A DNA stretch of 42,025 nt. Origin: a virus. Where the stretch lies: positions 1-42,025 of IMG/VR virus record IMGVR_UViG_3300006920_000020. One strand, given 5' to 3'. The notes under the pieces were generated by a model that was not told where the DNA came from, did not search any database, and was given only the letters and a program-made list of their open reading frames with translations. Below, piece by piece: positions 15,970 to 23,193 of this stretch. Each line of letters starts with the position of its first letter. Position 1 is the stretch's first letter. The position numbers were made by a program, and so were the translations under genes.

Positions 15970-16452
15970 ATGGGAAAATTAAAATATTTAGTAATTCACT
16001 GCACGGCAACGCCTGAAGGTAGAGAAATCACAAAACAAGATATTGAACAATGGCACTTGAAAGAACGAGGCTGGTCAAGAGTTGGGTATTCAGATATGAT
16101 ACATTTGGACGGATCTTTGGAAAATCTAATCGAGTTCGACCAAGATAATACCGTGGACAGTTGGGAGATCTCAAACGGTGCCCGAGGGTTTAACGGAGTA
16201 TCGAGACACGTCGTTTATATTGGTGGGGCAAGTAAATCCAAACCGAGTTGGTCTAAATTTTACCCTCCTAAAGATACGAGAACACCGGACCAGAAAAATA
16301 CTCTTTTAACGTATGTTAAATTTATGATTTTAAGACACCCAAACATTAAAGTTATAGGACACAATAATATATCCAACAAGGCTTGTCCGTCTTTCGACGT
16401 TACGGATTGGTTAAGGAGTGAGAATATACCTTTTGAAAATATAGGACTATAA
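15970..16452 (+). CDS. endolysin: N-acetylmuramoyl-L-alanine amidase (T7 lysozyme type)
   Basis: 160 aa, an Amidase_2/PGRP-fold zinc amidase that cuts between N-acetylmuramic acid and L-alanine in peptidoglycan. Zinc ligands are visible as H10 (VIHCTAT), H131 (IGHNNIS) and C139 in NKACPSFDV; K137, two residues before the Cys, matches the catalytic Lys of T7 lysozyme, and the His-Cys spacing of 8 is the same. No signal peptide, so export depends on a holin. It is followed 11 bases later by the spanin gene. T7 lysozyme also inhibits RNA polymerase, but no phage RNA polymerase was seen here, so that activity is not implied. Confidence 0.92.
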   Translation: MGKLKYLVIHCTATPEGREITKQDIEQWHLKERGWSRVGYSDMIHLDGSLENLIEFDQDNTVDSWEISNGARGFNGVSRHVVYIGGASKSKPSWSKFYPPKDTRTPDQKNTLLTYVKFMILRHPNIKVIGHNNISNKACPSFDVTDWLRSENIPFENIGL

Positions 16453-16463
16453 ATAATAACATT

Positions 16464-16955
16464 ATGAAAAAACTAATTTTAGGCCTGTTAGTGGTCGTTT
16501 CTCTGTATTCGTGCAGTACAACTAAAAAACTACTGAAGGAGGACACCTCAGTAAAGAAAACCATTACAGAACGTAAACAGATAACACGTCCAGGCGATAC
16601 CATTACGATTGACATCCCAAATATTAGGTATAAAGATACTTTAATTACCCGCATCAATTATGAAAATAAAACGATTGCGAGGGTAACGTATGACGATAAA
16701 GGTAATCAAAAATTCGAGTGTCTAAGTGCTGAGATAGACGAAAAATTGGAACTAATACGAGAAGAGGTCCAGAACAATATTAAGGAGCAAAACGAAATTA
16801 AACGAGATTTTAACCCTCAATATTTTATCTATGCGTTAGGTTTTTTAGTATTGGTAGTCGTTATCGGTTTCGGATTTATGGGTTTTATGTTTATGAAATT
16901 ACAAAAACAATTACCAGGAATGATCGCAAATATTACTAAAGAGGTACTAAAGTAA
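16464..16955 (+). CDS. putative unimolecular spanin (u-spanin)
   Basis: 163 aa. The N-terminus is a lipoprotein signal with lipobox LYSC (Cys17), which would anchor the mature protein in the outer membrane; a helical/charged periplasmic part follows (KLELIREEVQNNIKEQNEIK), and residues about 121-143 form a single membrane segment near the C-terminus, with a basic end (KLQKQLPG). Outer-membrane lipid plus inner-membrane segment in one chain is the hallmark of u-spanins such as T1 gp11, which fuse the two membranes in the last step of lysis. It directly follows the endolysin. The TAA stop lies inside the first GTAAACAAT repeat of the array downstream. Confidence 0.8.
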   Translation: MKKLILGLLVVVSLYSCSTTKKLLKEDTSVKKTITERKQITRPGDTITIDIPNIRYKDTLITRINYENKTIARVTYDDKGNQKFECLSAEIDEKLELIREEVQNNIKEQNEIKRDFNPQYFIYALGFLVLVVVIGFGFMGFMFMKLQKQLPGMIANITKEVLK

Positions 16956-17140
16956 ACAATAATAAACAATTTTTGTTCCTCTGTAAACTCTTATGTTTAT
17001 TAACTTTAAAAGGTAAATAAACAAAGTAAACAATAAAATAGTAAATCTTTTTATATTTTAATATCTATATAATATAGGGTATATATTAGTAATTATATAC
17101 CCTTATAGAAAACATCGTTTATATTGTTTCTTTGTTTACC
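16952..17140. repeat. GTAAACA repeat array at the late/early border (left copy)
   Basis: Non-coding, AT-rich. GTAAACAAT occurs at 16952-16960 and 17026-17034, variants AATAAACAAT at 16961 and 17017, GTAAAC at 16983, and the reverse TGTTTAC at 17133-17139. A 10-bp stem with an 8-nt loop (AGGGTATATA paired with TATATACCCT) occupies 17076-17103 and may terminate late transcription. From 17017 to 17140 the array is collinear with 36630-36764 in the same orientation. The rest of the gap to 17300 is AT-rich with no further signal seen. Possible roles: replication origin, operator set, or packaging signal. Confidence 0.8.
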
Positions 17141-17307
17141 CACGACCTAAACACTTAAAAATCAAATACTTAAAGAGGAACAAAGATTCTAACTCGATTT
17201 TGGATTGATTACCTTTGAAAATTTTACATCTTAACTACTTGAACATCAATATTTTATAATTAATTTATAAAATATTTTCTATTTTTATTAAAAATAATTT
17301 TTATTAT

Positions 17308-17351
17308 CTGTTTATCCGTTGTACATTTACACCAGAATTAAAACAGATATT
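17308..17351 (+). promoter_or_regulatory. early promoter and leader, shared with the gene at 34605
   Basis: GTTTATCCGTTGTA is followed by TACATTTA (17322-17329), close to the Bacteroidetes -7 box TAnnTTTG, and by a leader ending GATATTATG. Almost the same sequence precedes the gene at 34605, with the same length to the ATG give or take one base, so the two genes should be co-regulated. Confidence 0.65.
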
Positions 17352-17690
17352 ATGAAAAAATTAATTATTATCATCGCAGCAATAATCTTAACTAGTTGTT
17401 CTACGGACGACCTAATCGAGAATGAAATGTTAAACGATCCAACAATCGAAAATTTATCCGAGGTATTGCCTGGAGAATGGTCTGCCGAGGAAACGGATTT
17501 TAAAATTACTTTCGACCCTTCGACTGTAAAATATGACATCGACGGAACTACTGAGGGCGTTTACGATTACGAAATTATCGAAAACGGTATATTAGTACAT
17601 TTTGAAAATATCTCGTTAGAGAGGGAAATACTTTTGAGTAATGGGGGTAATACCTTGAAATACTCCGGTATGACTTTCAACAGACAGTAA
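17352..17690 (+). CDS. small lipoprotein, candidate superinfection-exclusion or envelope protein
   Basis: 112 aa from the ATG at 17352; this start is chosen over an upstream in-frame one because the leader before it is shared with the gene at 34605. A lipoprotein signal (KKLIIIIAAIILTSC, Cys at about 15) is followed by an acidic linker (STDDLIENE) and a beta-rich domain of about 75 residues (LPGEWSAEETDFKITF), resembling small lipocalin-like domains of Bacteroidetes lipoproteins. The Asp/Glu after Cys fits surface-directed lipoproteins of Bacteroidetes. Located first in the early region, far from lysis genes, it could alter the host surface and block further infection; that is inference. Confidence 0.7.
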   Translation: MKKLIIIIAAIILTSCSTDDLIENEMLNDPTIENLSEVLPGEWSAEETDFKITFDPSTVKYDIDGTTEGVYDYEIIENGILVHFENISLEREILLSNGGNTLKYSGMTFNRQ

Positions 17691-17720
17691 AATTATTTTA
17701 CAATTTATTTAAAAATAATT

Positions 17721-17750
17721 TTTGTATGTTATTTTTATATCCTAATTTAG
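17721..17750 (+). promoter_or_regulatory. promoter for the HTH regulator
   Basis: TTTG at 17721-17724, an 18-base spacer, then TAATTTAG at 17743-17750, one base off the TAnnTTTG box. Start of transcription would fall about 15 bases before the ATG at 17772. Confidence 0.5.
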
Positions 17751-17771
17751 CCGAAACAAAATATACACCGA

Positions 17772-18179
17772 ATGAAAACGATAGCATTAGATAAAATCAT
17801 AGAAAAAAAGAAACTGGATAAAAAAGATTTAGCCCAAAGACTTTTCCCAGGTAACAAATACGCATCGTTATCATTAAATCGGGTAATTAAAGGCGACGGA
17901 TTTTTGGACTCTAACCAAATTAGTTTGTTATCTGAATTGACAAACATACCAATAAACGAACTTTACGAGAATAACGATTGGAGTTCCGAAAGTACAAACG
18001 GTGTAATCGTATTCACTTCAAAAGATTACAGGGCAGAGTTAAATATAAAATCAAACCTAACCAAAGTTTTTAAAAACGGATCACTTTTTCACGAGAGTAT
18101 TATACACTCTGGATCTGTTCCGTTATCTGAATACCTCGACAAATTAGCTGAGGTAATATCTGAACACACAAAAGAGTAA
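17772..18179 (+). CDS. HTH transcriptional regulator (Cro/CI-like)
   Basis: 135 aa. Residues 1-65 form an HTH: ALDKIIEKKKLDKKDLAQRL, then SLNRVIKGDGFLDSNQISLL and TNIPINELYEN, which follows the pattern of lambda-type/HTH_3 domains with the recognition helix around SLNRVIKG. The C-terminal half is a small beta domain (IVFTSKDYRAELNIKS). No peptidase motif of LexA/CI type was seen, so it is more Cro-like. It is early, with its own promoter, next to the GTAAACA array, which contains a palindromic version at 36452; it is one of two candidates (the other at 34847) to bind it. Confidence 0.7.
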   Translation: MKTIALDKIIEKKKLDKKDLAQRLFPGNKYASLSLNRVIKGDGFLDSNQISLLSELTNIPINELYENNDWSSESTNGVIVFTSKDYRAELNIKSNLTKVFKNGSLFHESIIHSGSVPLSEYLDKLAEVISEHTKE

Positions 18180-18211
18180 ATTTTTTAATAATCAATAAAT
18201 ATTTAGAAAGT

Positions 18212-18649
18212 ATGAGTTTAGTAAATTTAGAAACGAGTTTCGACCCGTCAAATCCAGAGCAATTAGCCGCAGCAATGAATTTTTTATCTGCGTTAGGTGG
18301 TAACGGATCAGTAGGTCCAGGAACAACCGTAACGGTACCAGCAACCACAACCGAAGAGCCTAAAAAGGAGGCACCGAAAAAACGTGCGTCCCGTGCAAAA
18401 AAACCAGCAGAGACGCCGGAAACTGTAAATACTGAGGAAAAAAAGGAGACACCTTCAGAAACTCCAAAGATTGAACAGAAAGCCGAAAAAGGTATTACTT
18501 TAGAGGACATCCGTTCGTTAACTTCTAAGAAAGCGAAAGACCACAGAGAGGCAATAAAGGCCAAGATTACCGAGTGGGGTGCTAATAACGTGGTACAAAT
18601 CCCAGAGGATAAATTTAAAGAATTTATGGACTTTTTAAACAGTCTTTAA
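18212..18649 (+). CDS. early protein with disordered Pro/Lys/Glu linker
   Basis: 145 aa. The N-terminus (about 1-35) is short and Asn/Gly-rich, the middle (45-95) is a Thr/Pro/Lys/Glu low-complexity linker with basic KKRASRAKKP, and the C-terminal 50 residues (GITLEDIRSLTSKKAKDHRE to FMDFLNSL) form a compact helical domain. Proteins with this tail occur next to DUF2800/DUF2815 genes in other phages, so a role in the replication-recombination set (perhaps an adaptor for SSB or nuclease) is inferred. The next gene begins two bases after the stop, with TTG. Confidence 0.45.
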   Translation: MSLVNLETSFDPSNPEQLAAAMNFLSALGGNGSVGPGTTVTVPATTTEEPKKEAPKKRASRAKKPAETPETVNTEEKKETPSETPKIEQKAEKGITLEDIRSLTSKKAKDHREAIKAKITEWGANNVVQIPEDKFKEFMDFLNSL

Positions 18650-18651
18650 AA

Positions 18652-19827
18652 TTGTCTAGTGTAGAACACTCAACCAGAGCGCACGCGTTATTGTCTGCCT
18701 CTGGTGCTTCTCGCTGGATGAATTGTACTCCAAGTGCAAGACTAGAAGAGAAGTTCGACGAGTCGAGTACGTCCTCTTTCGCTGCCGAAGGTACTTTGGC
18801 ACACGAATTTGGAGACGTTAACCTCAGATTTAAAAATGGGGAAATCGACGAAAAGACCCTAAAAGCCGAATTAAAGAAATTACGTAAAGACAAAAACTAC
18901 ACCGACGAAATGGAATCGGAGGTCGAAAAGTATGTTACTATCGTAATGGAAGCCTTTGCCGTTGCAAAAGCGAGAACACCAGACGCTAAACTCTTAATCG
19001 AAGAGCGTGTCGATTTTTCGCACCTAGTCGAAAAAGGTTTCGGAACTGGGGACGTTTGTATCGTTGCCGATGGAATTTTGGACGTTATCGACTTGAAATA
19101 CGGAAAAGGTGTAAAAGTTGACGCCGATAAAAACCCGCAATTAATGTTATACGGTTCGGGAGCCTTACGTAATTTTGAAATGCTTTACGACATCCATACC
19201 GTAAATTTAGTAATCGTACAACCTCGACTGGACCATCTATCGGAGTGGCAAATATCGACCGAAGATTTAATCGAGTGGGGCGAAAAAGAAGTAAGACCAA
19301 AAGCGGCGAAAGCCTACCAAGGTAAAGGAGTACAGAAAGCCGGCGATCACTGTAAATGGTGTAAAGTTAAGGCAATGTGTGCAACTCTTGCCGCTAAAAA
19401 TGTCAAGTTAGCCCAACACGATTTTAAAGATCCGCACCTACTTACTGAAAGTCAAGTTTTAGAAGTGTACAAGCAACAACCTATGTTGGTGGATTGGGTA
19501 AATGCCGTCGCTAAATATCTATTAGACGAAGCCGTAAAAGGTAAAAAATGGCCTGGAATGAAACTCGTAGAGGGTCGATCGAATAGAAAATGGCTTGACG
19601 ATAAAAAAGTCCAAGACGTTTTGGCAGATAATTTATTCGACGAAAAAGACTATACGACTACTAAAATACAAGGTATTACAGCAGTCGAGAAATTAGTCGG
19701 TAAATCCGATTTCCCTAAGATCCTGGGCGAATTAGTTATAAAACCACAAGGTAAACCAACGTTAGTTCCTATGTCGGATAAACGTCCAGCAGTGGGGATT
19801 GAACAAGCGAAAGAAGATTTTAAATAA
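18652..19827 (+). CDS. DUF2800 protein, Cas4/RecB-like PD-(D/E)XK nuclease
   Basis: 391 aa with the DUF2800 layout: an N-terminal HALLSASGASRWMNCTPSAR block, the nuclease motif VIDLKYGKG with D147 and K149 (acidic and Lys residues of motifs II-III), Q in NPQLMLYG, and a Cys cluster C234, C237 and C243 (HCKWCKVKAMC) similar to the Fe-S cluster region of Cas4/AddB-type enzymes. It is expected to be an exonuclease acting in recombination with the ssDNA-binding protein encoded next. TTG is the only start that retains the conserved N-terminus; the previous stop is 2 bases away. Usual DUF2800 length is about 370-400 aa. Confidence 0.85.
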   Translation: MSSVEHSTRAHALLSASGASRWMNCTPSARLEEKFDESSTSSFAAEGTLAHEFGDVNLRFKNGEIDEKTLKAELKKLRKDKNYTDEMESEVEKYVTIVMEAFAVAKARTPDAKLLIEERVDFSHLVEKGFGTGDVCIVADGILDVIDLKYGKGVKVDADKNPQLMLYGSGALRNFEMLYDIHTVNLVIVQPRLDHLSEWQISTEDLIEWGEKEVRPKAAKAYQGKGVQKAGDHCKWCKVKAMCATLAAKNVKLAQHDFKDPHLLTESQVLEVYKQQPMLVDWVNAVAKYLLDEAVKGKKWPGMKLVEGRSNRKWLDDKKVQDVLADNLFDEKDYTTTKIQGITAVEKLVGKSDFPKILGELVIKPQGKPTLVPMSDKRPAVGIEQAKEDFK

Positions 19828-19924
19828 AAATATTTTTAAAATAAAGTAAAATTTATTTTCAGTATTTAAAATAAAGTAGTAGTTTAGCAGTATAAATAAT
19901 AATCATTAATTTAAAATTAAAAGT

Positions 19925-20458
19925 ATGTCAAGTACAAAAGTAATCACAGGAAAAGTCCGTTTTAGTTACGCTCACGTATTCGAGCCGAGTGCTATAAACG
20001 AAGGGGACGACAAAAAATATAGTGTATCTATATTGATCCCAAAAACTGACACGGCAACACTTGCCAAAATCAACAAGGCCGTAGAGGCTGCGAAACAAGA
20101 AGGGAAAGGAAAATGGAATGGTAAAATACCACCCGTTTTAAAATTACCTTTAAGAGACGGAGACGCGGAACGTCCAGACGACGAAGCGTACGAAGGTATG
20201 ATGTTTTTAAATGCAAGTTCTAAAAACAAGCCTGGTATTGTTGACGAAAACCGCGACGAGTTAATGTCGAAAGACGAGTTTTACTCTGGTTGTTGGGGAC
20301 GTGCTTCGGTAAACCTTTACGCTTTTAATGTTAGCGGAAACAAAGGTATCGCCGTAGGACTTAACAACTTACAGAAATTAGAGGACGGAGATCGTCTTTC
20401 TGGTGGAGGTGCATCGGCTGCCGAGGACTTCGGATCTGACGACGATTTGTTAGGATAA
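19925..20458 (+). CDS. ssDNA-binding protein, DUF2815/Enc34-like
   Basis: 177 aa. The N-terminus TGKVRFSYAHVFEPSAI and the KYSVSILIPKTDTATLAKI region match the DUF2815 family, whose member Enc34 binds ssDNA with an OB fold. The C-terminus is acidic (AAEDFGSDDDLLG), like the protein-interaction tail of SSB and T7 gp2.5, which contacts polymerase and nuclease. It follows DUF2800, a pairing widespread in phage replication modules. The 97-base gap upstream has TAGTTTAG (19880-19887), a possible weak -7 box. Confidence 0.85.
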   Translation: MSSTKVITGKVRFSYAHVFEPSAINEGDDKKYSVSILIPKTDTATLAKINKAVEAAKQEGKGKWNGKIPPVLKLPLRDGDAERPDDEAYEGMMFLNASSKNKPGIVDENRDELMSKDEFYSGCWGRASVNLYAFNVSGNKGIAVGLNNLQKLEDGDRLSGGGASAAEDFGSDDDLLG

Positions 20459-20543
20459 AATAATCGGGGGATTATAAACGCTTCTTAGCGGAAAGCGTAA
20501 GTAAACATAAGAAACTTAAAGACGTATCGTCATCCGCTTTTAT

Positions 20544-20629
20544 GGGGTGGTAGCTCAGTTGGTTAGGGCGGTTTTGTTGCAACATTAGAAACAGATTTCA
20601 GGTCGTAGGTTCGAGTCCTACCCGCTCCA
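20544..20629 (+). tRNA. tRNA-like element with alanine-type acceptor and aberrant anticodon arm
   Basis: The 7-bp acceptor GGGGTGG/CCGCTCC, D-arm GCTC/GGGC with an AGTTGGTTA loop and T-arm GTAGG/CCTAC around TTCGAGT are all canonical, with discriminator A. The acceptor has a G3-U70 wobble, the identity mark for alanyl-tRNA synthetase. The anticodon region is 12 nt too long: a GTTTT/GAAAC stem would enclose a 12-nt loop (GTTGCAACATTA, containing TGC) and leave a 12-nt variable arm. It is 86 nt instead of about 74. It may be a degenerate tRNA, one with a short insertion, or a tRNA mimic that belongs to the RNA downstream. CCA is not encoded. Confidence 0.75.
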
Positions 20630-20635
20630 CGAAAA

Positions 20636-21170
20636 GACCCAAAGTAAAATTTAATATTAATTTAATAATGTCGCTAGTTATACTTTAATATAAATTCTTT
20701 GGGTCTAAAATATAGAGTTTGGAATCTCTCGAAATTGGTTAAGGCCCACCAATAAAATAAAAATTACAGCCCCGTTTTAAAATTTAGTTGCACGGACTTA
20801 TATAAGCAAGCAAGGACGCACACTGGTAGGAGGCTTACTCCAATACTCTAATTATTTCGTAGTGCGGAAATTACGCCGTACATATTTACATTTTTGTTTA
20901 TAATGGTTAATCATAGACAGGTTTTTACAGAAGTTCTCAAACTATCTGAGTGAAGCGAGACACTATAATCGGAGCCGTGGAAACAAGTCGTAATATGCAT
21001 CATTTTTTGGAGTAGTTGTAAAACTCCTAACAAGGATTATCCGAGGCCTAAAACTACGGTAAACGGACAGGCAACCCCGACAGAGTTTCCCGTATAATTT
21101 TTGGGTGTAAGGGATGGTAATACTGATACTTAATGTCTATGTGAAGCACTGGACGCCCAATTTATTTTTA
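20636..21170 (+). ncRNA. probable large structured non-coding RNA
   Basis: About 535 bases between SSB and polymerase genes with no ORF of size and a higher GC than other intergenic DNA. Stems seen: GACCCAAAG/CTTTGGGTC at 20636/20697 continued by an imperfect AT-rich stem; ATTGGT/ACCAAT at 20734/20748; GGAG/CTCC at 20829/20838; GTGCGG/CCGTAC at 20862/20876; AGTG/CACT at 20949/20961; GGAGT/ACTCC at 21009/21023; and TTGGGTGT/ACGCCCAA at 21101/21153, followed by TTTATTTTT, which could end the transcript. Size, place in a phage and closeness to a tRNA recall the GOLLD and ROOL classes of large phage RNAs; I cannot match it to a class by eye. The upstream part 20461-20543 also has stems (ACGCTT/AAGCGT). 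Confidence 0.65.
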
Positions 21171-21195
21171 ATCTAATAATTGAAAAAATAAAAAT

Positions 21196-23187
21196 ATGGC
21201 TCATAAATTACACATCGACATCGAGACTTACAGCTCGGTCGATATTACCAAGGCCGGAGCTTATCGATATTGTGAGTCAATAGATTTTGAAATACTTATC
21301 CTTTGTTATGCTCACGACGACCAACCAATCCAAACAATAGACCTTTTACAAGGCGAAAAAATACCACAGGATTTTATCGATGCACTCTTAGACCCGACAG
21401 TCGAAAAACACGCACATAATGCAAATTTTGAACGTAACGGATTCCGTGCAATAGGTTACGACGTTCCGATCGATCAATGGTTTTGCTCTGCGATAAAAGC
21501 GGGATATTGTGGTTTACCTTTAAGTTTGGGCGGAGTTTCTGAGGCCTTGAAATTAGAGGAAAAGGGGAAATTAACGACGGGTAAAGCCTTAATACGATTT
21601 TTTTCATGCCCTATCAAACCGACTAAATCTAACGGGCAAAGAGTCCGAAATTTTCCAATACACGATCCCGAAAAATGGGCAGAGTATAAACGTTACTGTT
21701 TTAATGATGTCGAGGCAGAGAGAGAAATCGGCGTTATACTGAAGGACTACCAAATTACAGAATTTGAAAGACGTAACTATATTCTGGACCAGGAAATAAA
21801 CGACAGGGGTATTTTAATAGATGTCGATTTTGCCGAAAACGCTTACGCCTTAGACCAGATTAATTCCGAAAAGGTAGGCGAACAAATGAAAAAATTAACG
21901 GGTTTAGACAATCCGAACAGTCCGAAACAGTTAAAAGATTGGTTAGGAAACCAAATGCAAAAAGAAATTAAATCACTTGCGAAGGGCGAAATTCCAACAC
22001 TAATTGACGAAGCTGGACCAGGACTTGTCTCGGATGTCTTAAACCTTAGATCGAGAGCCTCTAAAACCTCGATTAAAAAATATGTCGCAATGCAAAATTG
22101 CGTTTGTTATGATGGTAGGGCTCACGGACTTTTCCAATTTTACGGAGCTAATAGGACAGGACGTTGGGCAGGACGTTTAATCCAATTACAAAATTTACCA
22201 CAAAACCACCTGGAGGAACTCGCAAAAGTTAGAGAGGTATTTAAAGACGGAGATTACGAAAACGTATCTATGTTATACCCCGAAGTTTCCTCGACACTTT
22301 CTCAGTTAATCCGTACCGCGTTTATTGCAAAACCCGGACATACTTTCGCCGTTGCCGATTTTAGTGCGATTGAGGCCCGAGTAATTGCCTGGTTAGCGAA
22401 TGAAACTTGGCGTATGGACGTATTTAATTCACACGGTAAAATATACGAGGCGTCGGCGTCTCAAATGTTCGGAATACCAATCGAGAAAATAGACAAGTCC
22501 ACCGAAGAGGGTTCGGCTTTAAGAAATAAAGGAAAAGTCGCAGAACTTGCCTTGGGGTACCAGGGGGCGTTGGGTGCACTTAAACAGATGGGCGGCGAGG
22601 CGATGGGTCTTTCAGATATTGAAATGGAAACCATCGTTAAAAAATGGCGAGGTAAAAGTCCTATGATTGTAAGACTTTGGAAAAGTGTCGAGGGTTACGC
22701 TTTACGAGCACTTAGAAACCCGCACAAAAAATACATTTTAGAACTGTTTAAAGGTTTAGAATTTTACTACGACGGTATTTCACTAACTATAAAATTACCT
22801 TCAGGCAGAAAATTATTTTACAATAATCCAAGGATCAAACCTAACAAATGGGGTCGAGACGCTATCCAATACAAAGGGACGCACCAAATGACGAAAAAAT
22901 GGGGGTGGATTGATTCTTACGGTGGTAAATTTACAGAGAACATCGTCCAGGCCATAGCGAGAGATTTACTTGCTTACTCGATGTTACGTTTAAATGAGGA
23001 AGGTTTTAATATCGTAATGCACGTACACGATGAAGCCGTGGCAGAAATTCCCGACGATGGTAACATCTTCAAAAAGAAAAACGAATTAAATCGAATGTGT
23101 AAAATTATGGGCGAGACAGTACCTTGGGCGAAAACCCTCCCTTTAGTAGCAGACGGATATATCACACCATTTTATAAAAAAGACTAA
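21196..23187 (+). CDS. DNA polymerase, family A, with 3'-5' exonuclease domain
   Basis: 663 aa, replicative polymerase of the phage. Exonuclease domain: D8 and E10 (HIDIETY), the HNANFE block near residue 75, and YCFNDVEAE near 175. Polymerase domain: motif A VADFSAIEAR with D388, motif B RNKGKVAELALGYQ with R443, K447 and Y455, and motif C HVHDEAV with H611 and D612. There is no 5'-3' exonuclease domain. The length is usual for phage PolA of the DUF2800-DUF2815-PolA-VirE module. The next gene starts 6 bases after the stop, indicating one operon. Leader lies directly after the structured RNA. Confidence 0.95.
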   Translation: MAHKLHIDIETYSSVDITKAGAYRYCESIDFEILILCYAHDDQPIQTIDLLQGEKIPQDFIDALLDPTVEKHAHNANFERNGFRAIGYDVPIDQWFCSAIKAGYCGLPLSLGGVSEALKLEEKGKLTTGKALIRFFSCPIKPTKSNGQRVRNFPIHDPEKWAEYKRYCFNDVEAEREIGVILKDYQITEFERRNYILDQEINDRGILIDVDFAENAYALDQINSEKVGEQMKKLTGLDNPNSPKQLKDWLGNQMQKEIKSLAKGEIPTLIDEAGPGLVSDVLNLRSRASKTSIKKYVAMQNCVCYDGRAHGLFQFYGANRTGRWAGRLIQLQNLPQNHLEELAKVREVFKDGDYENVSMLYPEVSSTLSQLIRTAFIAKPGHTFAVADFSAIEARVIAWLANETWRMDVFNSHGKIYEASASQMFGIPIEKIDKSTEEGSALRNKGKVAELALGYQGALGALKQMGGEAMGLSDIEMETIVKKWRGKSPMIVRLWKSVEGYALRALRNPHKKYILELFKGLEFYYDGISLTIKLPSGRKLFYNNPRIKPNKWGRDAIQYKGTHQMTKKWGWIDSYGGKFTENIVQAIARDLLAYSMLRLNEEGFNIVMHVHDEAVAEIPDDGNIFKKKNELNRMCKIMGETVPWAKTLPLVADGYITPFYKKD

Positions 23188-23193
23188 TCGAAA

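Noticed and set aside
17319-17351. Longer start for the lipoprotein gene at 17319
   Set aside because: It would lie inside the promoter boxes and put 11 extra residues ahead of a good signal peptide.
20981-21035. Resemblance to the 3' end of 16S rRNA (ACAAGTCGTAA, TAACAAGG)
   Set aside because: Matches are about ten bases each and out of the right order and spacing; taken as chance.
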